Below, piece by piece: positions 25,442 to 35,417 of a stretch of DNA of 64,000 bases. The position numbers and the translations under genes are program-made. Source of the DNA: Pseudoalteromonas prydzensis (GTDB lineage Bacteria; Pseudomonadota; Gammaproteobacteria; Enterobacterales; Alteromonadaceae); NCBI RefSeq assembly GCF_011050055.1, contig NZ_DRGM01000167.1, positions 62,001 to 126,000 of the forward strand, given 5' to 3'. The stretch's first letter is position 1; each line of letters begins with the position of its first letter. The notes under the pieces were generated by a model. That model was not told the DNA's origin. It worked only from the letters and a program-made list of their open reading frames with translations, and searched no databases.

Positions 25442-26524
25442 ATGAAACTGTCGCCAGTTTTAATCATAACAACATTAATGCTGAGTTTAGTCGCCTGCAA
25501 GGAAGCAAATACTGACGCAGAGGTAGCAGAACCGATCCGCCCAGTAAAATTATTTGCCATAGATACCAATTCAGACGAGACAATTCGTAGCTTCCCTGCG
25601 GAAGTGGTAGCAAATCAAGGCTCTTATTTGGCCTTTAGGGTCAATGGTGAGTTATTAAAGTTCCCTGCCCTGTCAGGTCAGCATGTTGAAAAAGATCAAT
25701 TGCTTGCTAAGCTCGACCCGGAAGATTTTCAACTACAATATGAAGAGCGCAAAGCACGTTTTGAATTAGCACAATCACAACTTGAACGCGTTGCAACCCT
25801 ATTCGATAAAGCTATCACTAGCCAATCAGAGCTTGATCAAGCACTCGCTAATAAACAGGTGGCAGAATCAGCCTTAAAAATAGCTAAAACTAACTTAGAT
25901 AACAGTGAATTACGCGCGCCTTTTAGTGGCACAGTGGCGAAAGTATTTGTTAAAAACTATGAAAATATTCAAGCCAAGCAAAATATACTGCGCCTTGAAA
26001 CACGTGATTTAATGGATGTTATTATCCAAGTACCAGAAAAGCTCATTGCTCGTATAGACAAAGATGCAAACTATCAGCCAAGCGTTGTGTTTGACGGTTT
26101 TCCAAACAAATCGTACACATTAACAATCAAAGAATTCGATACTCAAGCAGATCCTGCCACGCTCACTTACAAGGTCGTTTTTTCATTACCAGTACCTGAG
26201 GATTTTAATTTACTCGCGGGTATGACGGGGCGTGTCGATATTGATTTGAGCAAAATAACCCATTCCCAATCGCGGTATATTTTGCTGCCTGTGGAAGCGG
26301 TGTTTTCTGAACTAACTGAGTCTGCAAATAACAGCTATGTTTGGGTATATGATCCACAAACTGGCAAAGTGCATAAACAAGCCGTTACAGTAGGTCAATT
26401 GCACCGTAGTGGTATTGAAGTACTCTCCGGTATTCAACAAGGGCAAACAGTGGTTGCCGCTGGCGTGCACTATTTAGCAGAAGGGATGCAAGTTCGTCCG
26501 TGGCAAAAAGAGCGAGGCTTATAA
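25442..26524 (+). CDS. RND efflux periplasmic adaptor lipoprotein (membrane fusion protein)
   Basis: A 360-residue membrane fusion protein. The N-terminus is a lipoprotein signal with lipobox LVAC (Cys about 19). The first lipoyl half follows (FRVNGELLKFPALSGQHVEKDQLLAKLDP), then a helical hairpin (about 80-140, ERKARFELAQSQLERV), the second lipoyl half (LDNSELRAPFSGTVAKVFV) and beta-barrel parts. It joins the inner membrane pump to an outer membrane channel. GGAGAAG precedes the ATG at 25442; the upstream extension of the frame lacks a ribosome site. The permease gene begins 2 bases after its stop. Confidence 0.93.
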   Translation: MKLSPVLIITTLMLSLVACKEANTDAEVAEPIRPVKLFAIDTNSDETIRSFPAEVVANQGSYLAFRVNGELLKFPALSGQHVEKDQLLAKLDPEDFQLQYEERKARFELAQSQLERVATLFDKAITSQSELDQALANKQVAESALKIAKTNLDNSELRAPFSGTVAKVFVKNYENIQAKQNILRLETRDLMDVIIQVPEKLIARIDKDANYQPSVVFDGFPNKSYTLTIKEFDTQADPATLTYKVVFSLPVPEDFNLLAGMTGRVDIDLSKITHSQSRYILLPVEAVFSELTESANNSYVWVYDPQTGKVHKQAVTVGQLHRSGIEVLSGIQQGQTVVAAGVHYLAEGMQVRPWQKERGL

Positions 26525-26526
26525 CA

Positions 26527-29500
26527 ATGAGTTTTGCAGAAATTGCCATAAAACAAAAAGTGGTTAGCTGGATGTTTGCACTGCTGTTGTTAGTAGGTGG
26601 CGCAGTGTCTTATTTTGGCCTTGGACAACTTGAAGATCCTGAGTTCACACTAAAAAAAGCCATGGTGATCACCTTGTACCCTGGTGCATCACCTCAGCAA
26701 GTGGAAGAAGAAGTTACCTTCCCGATAGAAAATGCAATTCAACAATTACCCTATGTAGATTACGTAACCAGTATTTCATCCCCTGGTAAATCCCAGATCA
26801 CCGTTGAAATGAAAAGCACTTATCGCAAACAAGACTTGCGGCAAATTTGGGATGAATTACGTCGCAAAATTAACGATAACGCTGCGGCACTGCCCAGCGG
26901 CGTTTACCCAAGTACCATCATGGATGACTTTGCTGATGTGTATGGGGTTATGTATGCCGTCACTGGCGATGGGTACTCATATGATGAATTAAAAGATTAC
27001 GTGGATTACTTAAAACGTGAGCTCGTGCTTGTCGACGGTGTCAGTAAAGTGATGGTCAGTGGCGAGCAACAAGCTCAAGTAATGGTGGAAATATCAACCC
27101 GTAAACTTGCCCAGCTGGGCATTGCCCCAGATAGAATTTATCAATTATTACAATCACAAAACACGGTGTCGAATGCGGGTAAAGTGCGTGTAGGCGATGA
27201 ATCAATCAGGCTGCACCCAACCGGGGAGTTTAAAGACGTAAAAGAGCTGGAAAACCTATTGATCTCAAAACCCGCTGCCAGTGAGCTGATTTATTTAGGT
27301 GATGTGGCAACGGTATACCGTGAATACGCAGAAGTGCCAAATAATGTGATGCGCTTTAATCAACAGCAAGCATTAATGGTGGGGGTATCTTTTAGCACTG
27401 GCGTTAATGTTGTTGATGTTGGCGACAACATACACGCGCATTTAGCATCACTTGAATACCAGCGCCCCCATGGTATGGAAATAAACACTGTTTATAATCA
27501 GCCTATTGAAGTCGAAAAATCAGTCAATGGGTTTATTGTTAGCCTGCTTGAAGCCGTAGCGATTGTGATCATTGTGCTGCTCGTATTTATGGGCTTTAAA
27601 AGCGGTGTACTGATCGGCGCAATTTTATTACTTACGGTGCTCGGTACCTTCATATTCATGAAGTTATTTGCCATAGATTTGCAGCGGATCTCGTTAGGTG
27701 CACTGATCATCGCCTTAGGTATGCTGGTTGATAACGCCATCGTAGTCACTGAAGGCATATTAATAAACTTAAAACGTGGGCAAACAAAAGTCCAAGCCGC
27801 AACAAATATTGTTCAGCAAACAAAGTGGCCTTTGCTTGGCGCAACCGTAATAGCTATCACCGCATTTGCGCCAATTGGTTTGAGCTCTGATGCCAGCGGG
27901 GAGTTTGCGGGGAGTTTATTTTGGGTGTTATTTATCTCGTTATTACTGAGCTGGATCACAGCAATTACCCTAACCCCATTTTTTGCTGATTTAATGTTTA
28001 AAGAAGCAGAGCTCAAACAGCAAAGTCACGATGAAGATCCATATCAAGGCGTGATATTTAACTGTTATAAAAGCTTGTTAAGCACCGCAATGCACTTTCG
28101 CAAAACCACGCTATTGCTGATGGTAGTGCTACTTGTCAGCTCAGTGTTTGGTTTTAAGTTTATTAAACAAGCGTTTTTTCCAGCCTCTAACACGCCCATG
28201 TTTTATGTCGATTATTGGCACACGCAAGGCGCTGATATTCATGCCACTTTAGATGGCGTTGCCAAACTCGAAGCCTTTTTGCAAAAAGATGAATTAGTAG
28301 AAGAAGTTACCTCAACAATAGGGCAAGGCGCGCCACGCTTTATGTTGACCTATGCGCCAGAAAAATCATACCCAGCGTACGGCCAATTAATTATAAGGGT
28401 AAAAGACCGTGAAGCCGTTGCGACCATGATTGCCAAAGTACGAGACTATGAACATAGCCACGTGTTTGATGCCAAGCTTAAAATAAAGCGTATGGAAATT
28501 GGCCCCTCTACCGATGCAAAAATAGAAGCCCGTTTTTCGGGGGCGGATCCAGTGGTGCTTCGCCAATTAGCAAAACAAGCCAAACAAGTCTTTAGCCAAG
28601 ATGCTGGAGCGTATAATATTCGTGATGATTGGCGCGAACGCTCAAAGCTGATCCGCCCACAATTGAATGAGCAAAAAGCGAGACGCTTAGGCATCGCTAA
28701 GACAGACTTAGATCAACTGTTGCTAACCAGTTTATCGGGGAAAAAAGTGGGTGTTTATAAAGATGGCACTCAACAATTACCGATCATTGCCCGCTCCCCT
28801 GCTGAAGAACGCTTAAACGTTGAAAGTCTGCGCGACTTACAGATATACAGCCCAGTATTAGGTGTATTTGTGCCAGTCACACAAGTGGTTGATGATTTTG
28901 TGGTGGAGTGGGAAGACAGCTTAATTATGCGCCGCGACCGTAAACGTACAATTACTGTTATGGCTGACCACGATGTGATCGGTGATGAAACACCGGCAAA
29001 ACTATTTGCCCGAGTCAGAGCAGGCGTTGAAGCGATCAAACTTCCTCATGGTTACGAGCTACAATGGGGTGGCGAATTTGAATCATCAACTAAAGCGCAA
29101 AAAGCTATTTTTGGTTCTTTACCGCTAGGCTATTTGGCCATGTTTGCTATTACTGTGCTGTTATTTAACTCTGTTAAAAAGCCATTAGTGATTTGGGCCA
29201 CCGTACCACTTGCCATTATTGGTGTAAGTGCTGGTCTACTGTTAATGAATGCAGCATTTAGCTTTATGGCACTGCTCGGCTTGCTGAGTTTAAGTGGCAT
29301 GCTTATTAAGAATGGTATTGTCTTAGTGGACCAAATAAACCTCGAACTCAGTGAAGGTAAAGACCCGTACCAAGCGGTATTTGATTCAGGTGTAAGTCGG
29401 GTACGCCCTGTTGCCATGGCGGCAATCACCACTATTTTAGGGATGATCCCACTGTTATTTGATGTGTTCTTTCAATCAATGGCGGTGACCATTATGTTTG

Positions 29501-29589
29501 GTTTAGGTTTTGCCACTATACTAACGCTGATTGTTGTGCCAGTGCTTTATACCGTACTGTTTAAAATTAAGGTGCCGAAAAAGGCCTAG
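26527..29589 (+). CDS. RND efflux permease (HAE1-like)
   Basis: A 1020-residue RND pump subunit with the usual 12 membrane helices in two repeats and two large periplasmic loops. It opens MSFAEIAIKQKVVSWMFALLLLVGG. The proton-relay helix carries LGALIIALGMLVDNAIVV and the second repeat LLGLLSLSGMLIKNGIVLVDQINLEL. Like other members it should export drugs or toxic organic compounds by proton antiport. No outer membrane TolC gene follows, so it must borrow one. The ATG at 26527 follows the adaptor stop by 2 bases; the divergent LysR gene is the likely regulator. Confidence 0.93.
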   Translation: MSFAEIAIKQKVVSWMFALLLLVGGAVSYFGLGQLEDPEFTLKKAMVITLYPGASPQQVEEEVTFPIENAIQQLPYVDYVTSISSPGKSQITVEMKSTYRKQDLRQIWDELRRKINDNAAALPSGVYPSTIMDDFADVYGVMYAVTGDGYSYDELKDYVDYLKRELVLVDGVSKVMVSGEQQAQVMVEISTRKLAQLGIAPDRIYQLLQSQNTVSNAGKVRVGDESIRLHPTGEFKDVKELENLLISKPAASELIYLGDVATVYREYAEVPNNVMRFNQQQALMVGVSFSTGVNVVDVGDNIHAHLASLEYQRPHGMEINTVYNQPIEVEKSVNGFIVSLLEAVAIVIIVLLVFMGFKSGVLIGAILLLTVLGTFIFMKLFAIDLQRISLGALIIALGMLVDNAIVVTEGILINLKRGQTKVQAATNIVQQTKWPLLGATVIAITAFAPIGLSSDASGEFAGSLFWVLFISLLLSWITAITLTPFFADLMFKEAELKQQSHDEDPYQGVIFNCYKSLLSTAMHFRKTTLLLMVVLLVSSVFGFKFIKQAFFPASNTPMFYVDYWHTQGADIHATLDGVAKLEAFLQKDELVEEVTSTIGQGAPRFMLTYAPEKSYPAYGQLIIRVKDREAVATMIAKVRDYEHSHVFDAKLKIKRMEIGPSTDAKIEARFSGADPVVLRQLAKQAKQVFSQDAGAYNIRDDWRERSKLIRPQLNEQKARRLGIAKTDLDQLLLTSLSGKKVGVYKDGTQQLPIIARSPAEERLNVESLRDLQIYSPVLGVFVPVTQVVDDFVVEWEDSLIMRRDRKRTITVMADHDVIGDETPAKLFARVRAGVEAIKLPHGYELQWGGEFESSTKAQKAIFGSLPLGYLAMFAITVLLFNSVKKPLVIWATVPLAIIGVSAGLLLMNAAFSFMALLGLLSLSGMLIKNGIVLVDQINLELSEGKDPYQAVFDSGVSRVRPVAMAAITTILGMIPLLFDVFFQSMAVTIMFGLGFATILTLIVVPVLYTVLFKIKVPKKA

Positions 29590-29600
29590 AGTAACAAACA

Positions 29601-29626
29601 CCTCAAGTAACAGCCGTTACTTGAGG
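29601..29626. repeat. perfect hairpin after the RND permease
   Basis: CCTCAAGTAAC and GTTACTTGAGG form an 11-base stem with an AGCC loop, 11 bases after the permease stop. No T-run follows, so it is not a standard intrinsic terminator. It may protect the mRNA 3' end. Confidence 0.6.
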
Positions 29627-29756
29627 TCAACTCACGCTGGTTATTTTGTTATCGAAAATAGGTTGATAGACCCCCAATTAGCAACAAATATTGCGCTTAT
29701 ATAAAAAACCGCTATTACTGTAGTAACGAAATATAAAAAGTAAGCCTAACTTAAAA

Positions 29757-30377
29757 ATGCAACAGAGCTTAAACATCGCACGAGTTGAAAAACATTTTAC
29801 TCGCTACATTGCCGACATACCCTACTTGTACTTCAACAAGCACGGGGATGGATTAATTGGCATTGCTTTTCATATCGCCAATAAAACCGAATTTGCAAAA
29901 TTAAACTTACGCAATAAACATACCAAACAACTTGCTGGCAGGGATGAAAAAACAGCTGAGTTTATCCGTAGCAGTCGTTTACCTAAAGGCTATGCAGTGA
30001 ACTTTTATGAACCCTTTGGTGAGCTCTATTTACCTCATAGCGAATCGCTTAAGTTACTGTCAAACCGTGTTAGTGTACTCATTACTGAGCTGCAAGATAG
30101 CTATAAAAAACCCGCGTTTAAGCAGTTACCCTTAGCAGTACAACTTAGCTTATTAGATATGACATACGAGCTAAAACAGCAATCGCTTGCCGACACATAC
30201 CCTGACTTTCACACCGCAATAAAACAGCAAGACTGGTTACTGGCAAGCGAACATTGCCATCGTGAACACGTCAGCAAAGCACGGAATAATAAAATTAAAA
30301 GCTTATTAAAAAACGCCGAGGCGCCGAATAAAAGCTGGCTCTATAGCCTTAAAAACTGGTTATTACAGTTACGATAA
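29757..30377 (+). CDS. hypothetical protein with lysozyme/pesticin-like C-terminal helices
   Basis: A 206-residue protein without signal peptide or membrane segment. I do not recognise it with certainty. The C-terminal half (about 120-190) reads QLPLAVQLSLLDMTYELKQQ, YPDFHTAIKQQDWLLASEHC and HVSKARNNKIKSLL. This pattern resembles the helical part of T4-lysozyme or pesticin-like muramidases (DMAYN, FP, A, DW, AA, R..RN). A clear catalytic Glu-8-Asp-5-Thr set is not seen, so the activity stays open. It could also be a phage-derived domain. The gene is alone, in the same direction as the RND pair. Confidence 0.75.
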   Translation: MQQSLNIARVEKHFTRYIADIPYLYFNKHGDGLIGIAFHIANKTEFAKLNLRNKHTKQLAGRDEKTAEFIRSSRLPKGYAVNFYEPFGELYLPHSESLKLLSNRVSVLITELQDSYKKPAFKQLPLAVQLSLLDMTYELKQQSLADTYPDFHTAIKQQDWLLASEHCHREHVSKARNNKIKSLLKNAEAPNKSWLYSLKNWLLQLR

Positions 30378-30407
30378 ATGATAAAAAATATGTTCGCTGC
30401 AATACCG

Positions 30408-31331
30408 TTACTTTTTCAGGCTTAATGTCCCTGTTCGGGTAGTGGAGTTTCTTCTGGTCGGCTTGCTACTCGGTTGGCCATGTTTAGACTCAAAACGGCC
30501 TTGTTTGACATGCTTTGCAAAATCACGCTTTTTGTCATCTTCTTTACGTATAGAGCGCTCTTGTAAAGGTTTGCTGGTTTTAGCTGCTTGTTTGTTTTCA
30601 TCCACCGACAACTCTTCGGTTTTGCCTGAATCGGCAATCGAGTTATTAATTTCAGCCATTTCTTGCTCGGTTAAATGACGCCACTGGCCTACTTTTAAAC
30701 CTTTAAGCGTAACATTCATAATACGGGTACGTTTTAGCGTCACCACTTCGTAACCAAGGTATTCACACATTCTACGAATTTGCCGGTTCAAACCTTGGGT
30801 AAGAATAATAGTGAATTGCTGGGCACCGGTTTGCGTCACCTTACATTTTTTGGTCACGGTATCTAGAATTGGAATGCCGTTTGCCATTTTATTTACAAAC
30901 TGTCGATTTAGGGGTTTATCTACCGTCACTACATATTCTTTTTCGTGGTTATTACCAGCACGAAGAATTTTATTAACGATATCGCCTTCGTTGGTTAGAA
31001 ATATTAACCCTTCTGAGGGACGATCTAAGCGGCCAATTGGAAAAATACGATCTGGGTAGTTAACCGCTTTAACAATATTACTTTGAATTTTACGTTCTGT
31101 AGTACAGGTTATGCCAACAGGTTTATTGTAGGCAATGTATGCACGCTTAGGGACTTTTTTAAGTGCGTTACCATCGATCAAAACTACATCACTGCTTGCA
31201 ACCTTCACACCCATTTCAGGGCGTTGGCCGTTGACAGTTACACGACCATCTTCAATATATTTATCCGCTTCGCGCCGTGAACAAAAACCGGTGTCACTAA
31301 TAAATTTATTTAATCGTTTTAACTCTGTCAT
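30408..31331 (-). CDS. rluF: 23S rRNA pseudouridine synthase RluF
   Basis: This 307-residue protein has an N-terminal S4 RNA-binding domain (about 5-60, [21 protein letters not shown]) and a RluB/RluE/RluF-type catalytic domain with the nucleophile Asp103 in [10 protein letters not shown]. The family-specific motif [20 protein letters not shown] follows. E. coli RluF forms pseudouridine 2604 (and 2605) in 23S rRNA. A lysine- and arginine-rich tail of about 70 residues after residue 235 extends beyond the fold and probably binds RNA. Two adjacent palindromes lie upstream (31343-31374). Confidence 0.9.
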   Translation of the reverse strand: MTELKRLNKFISDTGFCSRREADKYIEDGRVTVNGQRPEMGVKVASSDVVLIDGNALKKVPKRAYIAYNKPVGITCTTERKIQSNIVKAVNYPDRIFPIGRLDRPSEGLIFLTNEGDIVNKILRAGNNHEKEYVVTVDKPLNRQFVNKMANGIPILDTVTKKCKVTQTGAQQFTIILTQGLNRQIRRMCEYLGYEVVTLKRTRIMNVTLKGLKVGQWRHLTEQEMAEINNSIADSGKTEELSVDENKQAAKTSKPLQERSIRKEDDKKRDFAKHVKQGRFESKHGQPSSKPTRRNSTTRTGTLSLKK

Positions 31332-31342
31332 AGGTCACTTCA

Positions 31343-31374
31343 GCTTTAATTTAAAGCCGCTAGTTTAAACTAGC
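31343..31374. repeat. two adjacent palindromes upstream of rluF
   Basis: GCTTTAA-T-TTAAAGC at 31343-31357 is followed one base later by the perfect 16-base palindrome GCTAGTTTAAACTAGC at 31359-31374. Both lie 12-43 bases before the rluF start, so they fall in its leader or promoter. They could be operators or RNA hairpins. Confidence 0.6.
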
Positions 31375-31434
31375 CATAAAAATATTGCGCCCCCTTTTCC
31401 TTAATTTTTAACCATTGACGTGAAATTGCGTGCA

Positions 31435-32511
31435 TCACGACAATCTTCGCCACAAGGCTTCAAGTGGCCCATCGTTGTAGTAACGCGGATAAATTGCACA
31501 AACGAGTATTTGCAGTAAAACCAACCCAGTTACAAGTAACCAATAATCCAGTAGATTGAAGCTAAGTACCCACTCAGGAAAAATAATTTTAAACAATACG
31601 AACAGCATCACGGACTGACTAATATAGAGACTCAACGCCAATCGCCCTGCTGCTTGTAGTACTGGCACAGAGGCGGCTTTATTTGCACACAATTTAACTA
31701 TTAGCTGAATATAGAGCAAGGCTGTAAATAGCGCTGCGAGCCAATTAACCGGCTCTTGTAGGGCATAACTTAACGGGCTGTACTGCCACTGTAACAGCAG
31801 CCGAAACAGACTTAATAACAGCGCAGCAGCAGTAATAAAAACACACGATTGTGTTGTAAAACCACTCACAAACAGTCCTTGCTTATACAGATAAATGCCA
31901 ATTAGCATTAAGCCCGCCGCCATCCATAAGGTTACGAGTGGCAAGGCAATTAACATCAGCACAAACATAAGCACATTGTTAATAAACAACGCCGAGAAAG
32001 TTGCATGTAATGCCTGATAGCTATCAATAAAAGTATCTGCATCACGGCTTATTACATAACTAGGTTCAAGTAACGAAATAAGGAAAGTTATTGTTGCGCC
32101 TAGCAGTAGAAATTGCACGCCACGTTTTAATATCAGTGTCGCATCGGCGGTTAAATATTTAGCCGCTAACCACCCTGCGCAAGCATAGATCAGTAGAATA
32201 TCTCCAGCCCACAGTAAAAAACCATGCAACAGGCCAAGAACAGCCAGTATTTTTAAACGTTTAATGAGCTTTTCGTGACTTTGCCAGCGCTGCCATTGAA
32301 TATATAAACCGGCACCAAACAGTAAACAAAATAAGCTTCGAAAGCGGCCATCAATAAAAATAAGGCTGAAGCATTGAATAATATGATCAGAGAGTGGTGG
32401 ATTAGTTAATGGTACATAACCAAATTCAAACAAGCCAAAGAAATAGACGTTCATGTACATTAAACCAAGCACAGCAACGCCGCGAATAATATCCATATTG
32501 TGATTGCGCAT
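31435..32511 (-). CDS. DUF418 family (YeiB-like) membrane protein
   Basis: A 358-residue protein with about 9 or 10 hydrophobic helices. It begins NMDIIRGVAVLGLMYMNVYFFG, the signature of YeiB/DUF418 proteins, followed by SLIFIDGRFRSLFCLLFGAGLYIQ. The family is related to membrane acyltransferases of the heparan/OpgC type, but the substrate is unknown. An alternative start at the second Met (32496) is possible. Only 16 bases separate it from the upstream EAL-HDOD gene, so they are probably one operon. Confidence 0.85.
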   Translation of the reverse strand: MRNHNMDIIRGVAVLGLMYMNVYFFGLFEFGYVPLTNPPLSDHIIQCFSLIFIDGRFRSLFCLLFGAGLYIQWQRWQSHEKLIKRLKILAVLGLLHGFLLWAGDILLIYACAGWLAAKYLTADATLILKRGVQFLLLGATITFLISLLEPSYVISRDADTFIDSYQALHATFSALFINNVLMFVLMLIALPLVTLWMAAGLMLIGIYLYKQGLFVSGFTTQSCVFITAAALLLSLFRLLLQWQYSPLSYALQEPVNWLAALFTALLYIQLIVKLCANKAASVPVLQAAGRLALSLYISQSVMLFVLFKIIFPEWVLSFNLLDYWLLVTGLVLLQILVCAIYPRYYNDGPLEALWRRLS

Positions 32512-32527
32512 TAATAGCTCAACTATA

Positions 32528-33739
32528 TTAATTGTACTGGTGAGTGTTTGACCAGTCTAACGCATCTCGATAAAGTTTGGGTAATAAATCACTGTTTATA
32601 TTAATGAATACAACTGCTTGTTCCATTGCCCACCAACTGCCAGATTCATACGCTTTTACTGTTTCAAGAATATAGTATAAGGTGTTTTTTTCTTGCATTA
32701 AGGCGGCTTTGATTGGCTCTGGGAACGGTAAACGGGTTAGCAGCTGCTCCATTGTTCTATCTAAAATCGCATCTAACAGTGAAAATAAGCCCGTTAAGAA
32801 AGCACTGTTGGCTTGTGTAGGCGCGACTCTTTTTGCAATTAATTCACAAAACCGAGCACGGATAATACACATTTTTATTAATTCACTAGGTTTGCTTTGC
32901 GCAACATGTGCAGTAATAATCAGACTAACAAACTTTTTAATATGATCATGACCTAAGTACACCAATGCCTGTTTCAGTGACTCGATTTCTTTCTGAACAG
33001 GAAATACCCCACTGTTGATCAATCTCAATAACTTAAATGCGAGCGCCGTATCTAATTGAAACAATCGTGCAATTGCATTGATATCAGGGTGATCTTTCAT
33101 AACTTGTGCATAGATGGTCAAGGCTAATGCATAGTTTATATCAATGTCTTTTTGTTGGATGACTAGCGGTTTTGCAAAAAAATAGCCCTGAAAATAATCA
33201 AAGCCCATACTGTGCGCCGTTTTAAAATCATCAATAGTTTCGACTTTTTCAGCTAACAATTTTAATTTATTGTGTTTTCTTAGTCTTTTTATCAGTGGCG
33301 CTATTTGCTGTAATGGGGTTATTTGAATATCAAACTTAATTAATTTAACCAGTTTTAAAAACCTTTCCCATTTTGGTTGATACACAAAATCATCAAGTGC
33401 TAAGACAAAGTTTTTATGAAACAGCGCACGACATAACTGGTAGTTTTCCTCAGTTGGTTCGATTGTTTCTAACAGTTCTAACACCACATCTTGCGACGGC
33501 AAAAATGCACACAAGTCCATTTTCAACGAATCGGGGCCAATATTAATCAATGCTTTTTTGCCGGATGTTATATGACGGGTACCAAAATTGAGCTGATTTT
33601 CCATAATCAGCTTGGCAGTCGCGACACTTTCTTCAATATCAGGAAAGTAATTCGCCGTGCTGTTACGAAACAATAACTCGTAGGCAACAACATGCTGGCG
33701 ACGATTAAAAATTGCCTGGCGCGCAACAAATACTTGCAC
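32528..33739 (-). CDS. EAL-HDOD protein (YuxH/CdgJ type), cyclic di-GMP related
   Basis: A 403-residue protein with an N-terminal EAL domain (about 1-205) and a C-terminal HDOD domain (about 205-400). The EAL signature appears as YELLFR, with LALDDFV, LIKFDI, LAEKVET and FDYFQGYFFAKP following in order. Several metal ligands are kept, but the DDFGTG loop has changed to DDFVYQ, so phosphodiesterase activity is uncertain. The HDOD part shows LDTALAFKLLRLINSGVF and SLKQALVYLG. Vibrio cholerae CdgJ has this layout and acts on motility. It sits downstream of glgA on the same strand after 115 bases. Confidence 0.88.
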   Translation of the reverse strand: MQVFVARQAIFNRRQHVVAYELLFRNSTANYFPDIEESVATAKLIMENQLNFGTRHITSGKKALINIGPDSLKMDLCAFLPSQDVVLELLETIEPTEENYQLCRALFHKNFVLALDDFVYQPKWERFLKLVKLIKFDIQITPLQQIAPLIKRLRKHNKLKLLAEKVETIDDFKTAHSMGFDYFQGYFFAKPLVIQQKDIDINYALALTIYAQVMKDHPDINAIARLFQLDTALAFKLLRLINSGVFPVQKEIESLKQALVYLGHDHIKKFVSLIITAHVAQSKPSELIKMCIIRARFCELIAKRVAPTQANSAFLTGLFSLLDAILDRTMEQLLTRLPFPEPIKAALMQEKNTLYYILETVKAYESGSWWAMEQAVVFININSDLLPKLYRDALDWSNTHQYN

Positions 33740-33854
33740 TAATTCACCCTTAAACTCAGTTATTGATCATTGCCTAGAACAAAACCAATACTAAGTAACT
33801 AATATACAATGTTATTGCAATGCATTATAGCTAGTATGATGATAAATAGCAGTA

Positions 33855-35396
33855 TTAATTATAAAGTTTACCTAAATAATCCTTGGCCACTTGCGACCAT
33901 GTAAAACGAGCCGCCTTTGCATTGCTGACAATTTTATCCCATTGTTTGGGCTGTTCTCGTCTCACTGTTAGTGCATTTTCAAAACAACTTACCAGTGCTT
34001 CACTTTGCATTTGTAAAGTGTCACCACTGAAACTAAAGCCATTTTCCAGATCGGTGATGGTGTCGTTCAAGCCGCCAACTTGGTGTACTAAACACGGTTG
34101 CCCTGCCCGCATAGCCAGCATTTGGCTGATGCCACACGGCTCAAAAGAACTCGGCATCAAGAACAAGTCCCCTAATGCATACAGTAAATCACCAACATTG
34201 TTACCATAACCTTTTAAAAATAATAAATTATTATTACGTGCCATCGCAGCAGTCATGGTGTTTTCAAGTGTTAGATCACCAGAGCCTAAAATAATCATTC
34301 GGCCTTGCTGATGCTTTAGCTTTTGGCAAAGTTCATCAAGTACTTGATGATTTTGGTAGGGTTGACGCAGTAATAAAGCTTTTTGATCGGTAAGCCGTCC
34401 TACACTTGTCACTAAAGGCCCTGTAACGGGTTGCTTAATAAATTGTAGTAACCGCTGATGAGCAATATAATAACTGCTTTGTAAATTAGCTTGTTTAGCC
34501 ATCCAGCTAAACAGTGCCGTTTCTATTTGTAAATAAAGCTCTGACAGCGTGCTATTTAACTGCTCTTCGTGTGTTGGGTATTCACAGCCATTTAATATAC
34601 CAACAATTTTATTATTGGCATTGGCATGCTGTAAATCTTGCTCTAGACCCTCACCACCAAAATAACCATTATGCGGTTCACTGGCTTGCAATACTTCTTT
34701 CGCGTAACTTGATGATACTAAGTGGATTTTATCGACTAAATTAATTGCACTGCGCATCGGGTTAAAGCAGTGCGGGTAACGCGGATCGCACAGCAACTCA
34801 CCGTTATAGCTTAACGAAGGAAACCACGCCTCTAGGCTTGAATCATCGCCCTTAAATGGTCGTATCCCTTGTAGCGCAATATTGTGCACCGTATAAACGG
34901 TGCGTAAAGAAGAAAAAGAGGCAAAACGGTGGTCAAATTTTAATAACACCGCCACACACGCACTGTGCCAATCATGTAAATGCAATACATCAGGGCGCAT
35001 GATCACACCTTGTAACAGTGCTTCACACACGCTTGCATTAAATAACGCAAACTTAGTCGCATCGGTAGCAAACGGCCGATCACCATCATCATTGCAGTAC
35101 ACGGCGCCATTGTGTTGGCTAAACAATGAATGCGATAACACTATTTGCCTAACTTGCTGTTGTCCTACAAACACTTGCCACACTTGAACTACATGGATAC
35201 TGCCTGCAAATGGTACATTGAGGGTGCCCAATTGTATCCGCTCTAAGGCACTAAAACCATAATCAGGGATCACCACATCGACTGTTAAGCCTTGCTCTAC
35301 CAGAGCTTTTGGACAGTCCCTTAGTACATCAGCAACGCCCCCGACCTTGGCATTTGGTAAAGCGTCATTTTCGGCCGCAACCATTAATACATGCAT
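33855..35396 (-). CDS. glgA: glycogen synthase
   Basis: A 513-residue GT5 glycogen synthase, which adds glucose from ADP-glucose to alpha-1,4 chains. The substrate motif KVGG is at 17-20 and the retaining-glucosyltransferase EX7E motif is in SSFEPCGISQMLAMRAG. HLHDWHSACVAVLL and VYTVHNIALQG are family landmarks. It is the last gene of the glg operon, 21 bases after glgC. No terminator is evident after it, so transcription might continue into the EAL-HDOD gene. Confidence 0.95.
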   Translation of the reverse strand: MHVLMVAAENDALPNAKVGGVADVLRDCPKALVEQGLTVDVVIPDYGFSALERIQLGTLNVPFAGSIHVVQVWQVFVGQQQVRQIVLSHSLFSQHNGAVYCNDDGDRPFATDATKFALFNASVCEALLQGVIMRPDVLHLHDWHSACVAVLLKFDHRFASFSSLRTVYTVHNIALQGIRPFKGDDSSLEAWFPSLSYNGELLCDPRYPHCFNPMRSAINLVDKIHLVSSSYAKEVLQASEPHNGYFGGEGLEQDLQHANANNKIVGILNGCEYPTHEEQLNSTLSELYLQIETALFSWMAKQANLQSSYYIAHQRLLQFIKQPVTGPLVTSVGRLTDQKALLLRQPYQNHQVLDELCQKLKHQQGRMIILGSGDLTLENTMTAAMARNNNLLFLKGYGNNVGDLLYALGDLFLMPSSFEPCGISQMLAMRAGQPCLVHQVGGLNDTITDLENGFSFSGDTLQMQSEALVSCFENALTVRREQPKQWDKIVSNAKAARFTWSQVAKDYLGKLYN

Positions 35397-35417
35397 CTTT
35401 TTCTTACTTCCTACTAC

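Noticed and set aside
29601-29626. Terminator after the RND permease
   Set aside because: The hairpin is perfect but lacks a T-run, so it is listed only as a hairpin.
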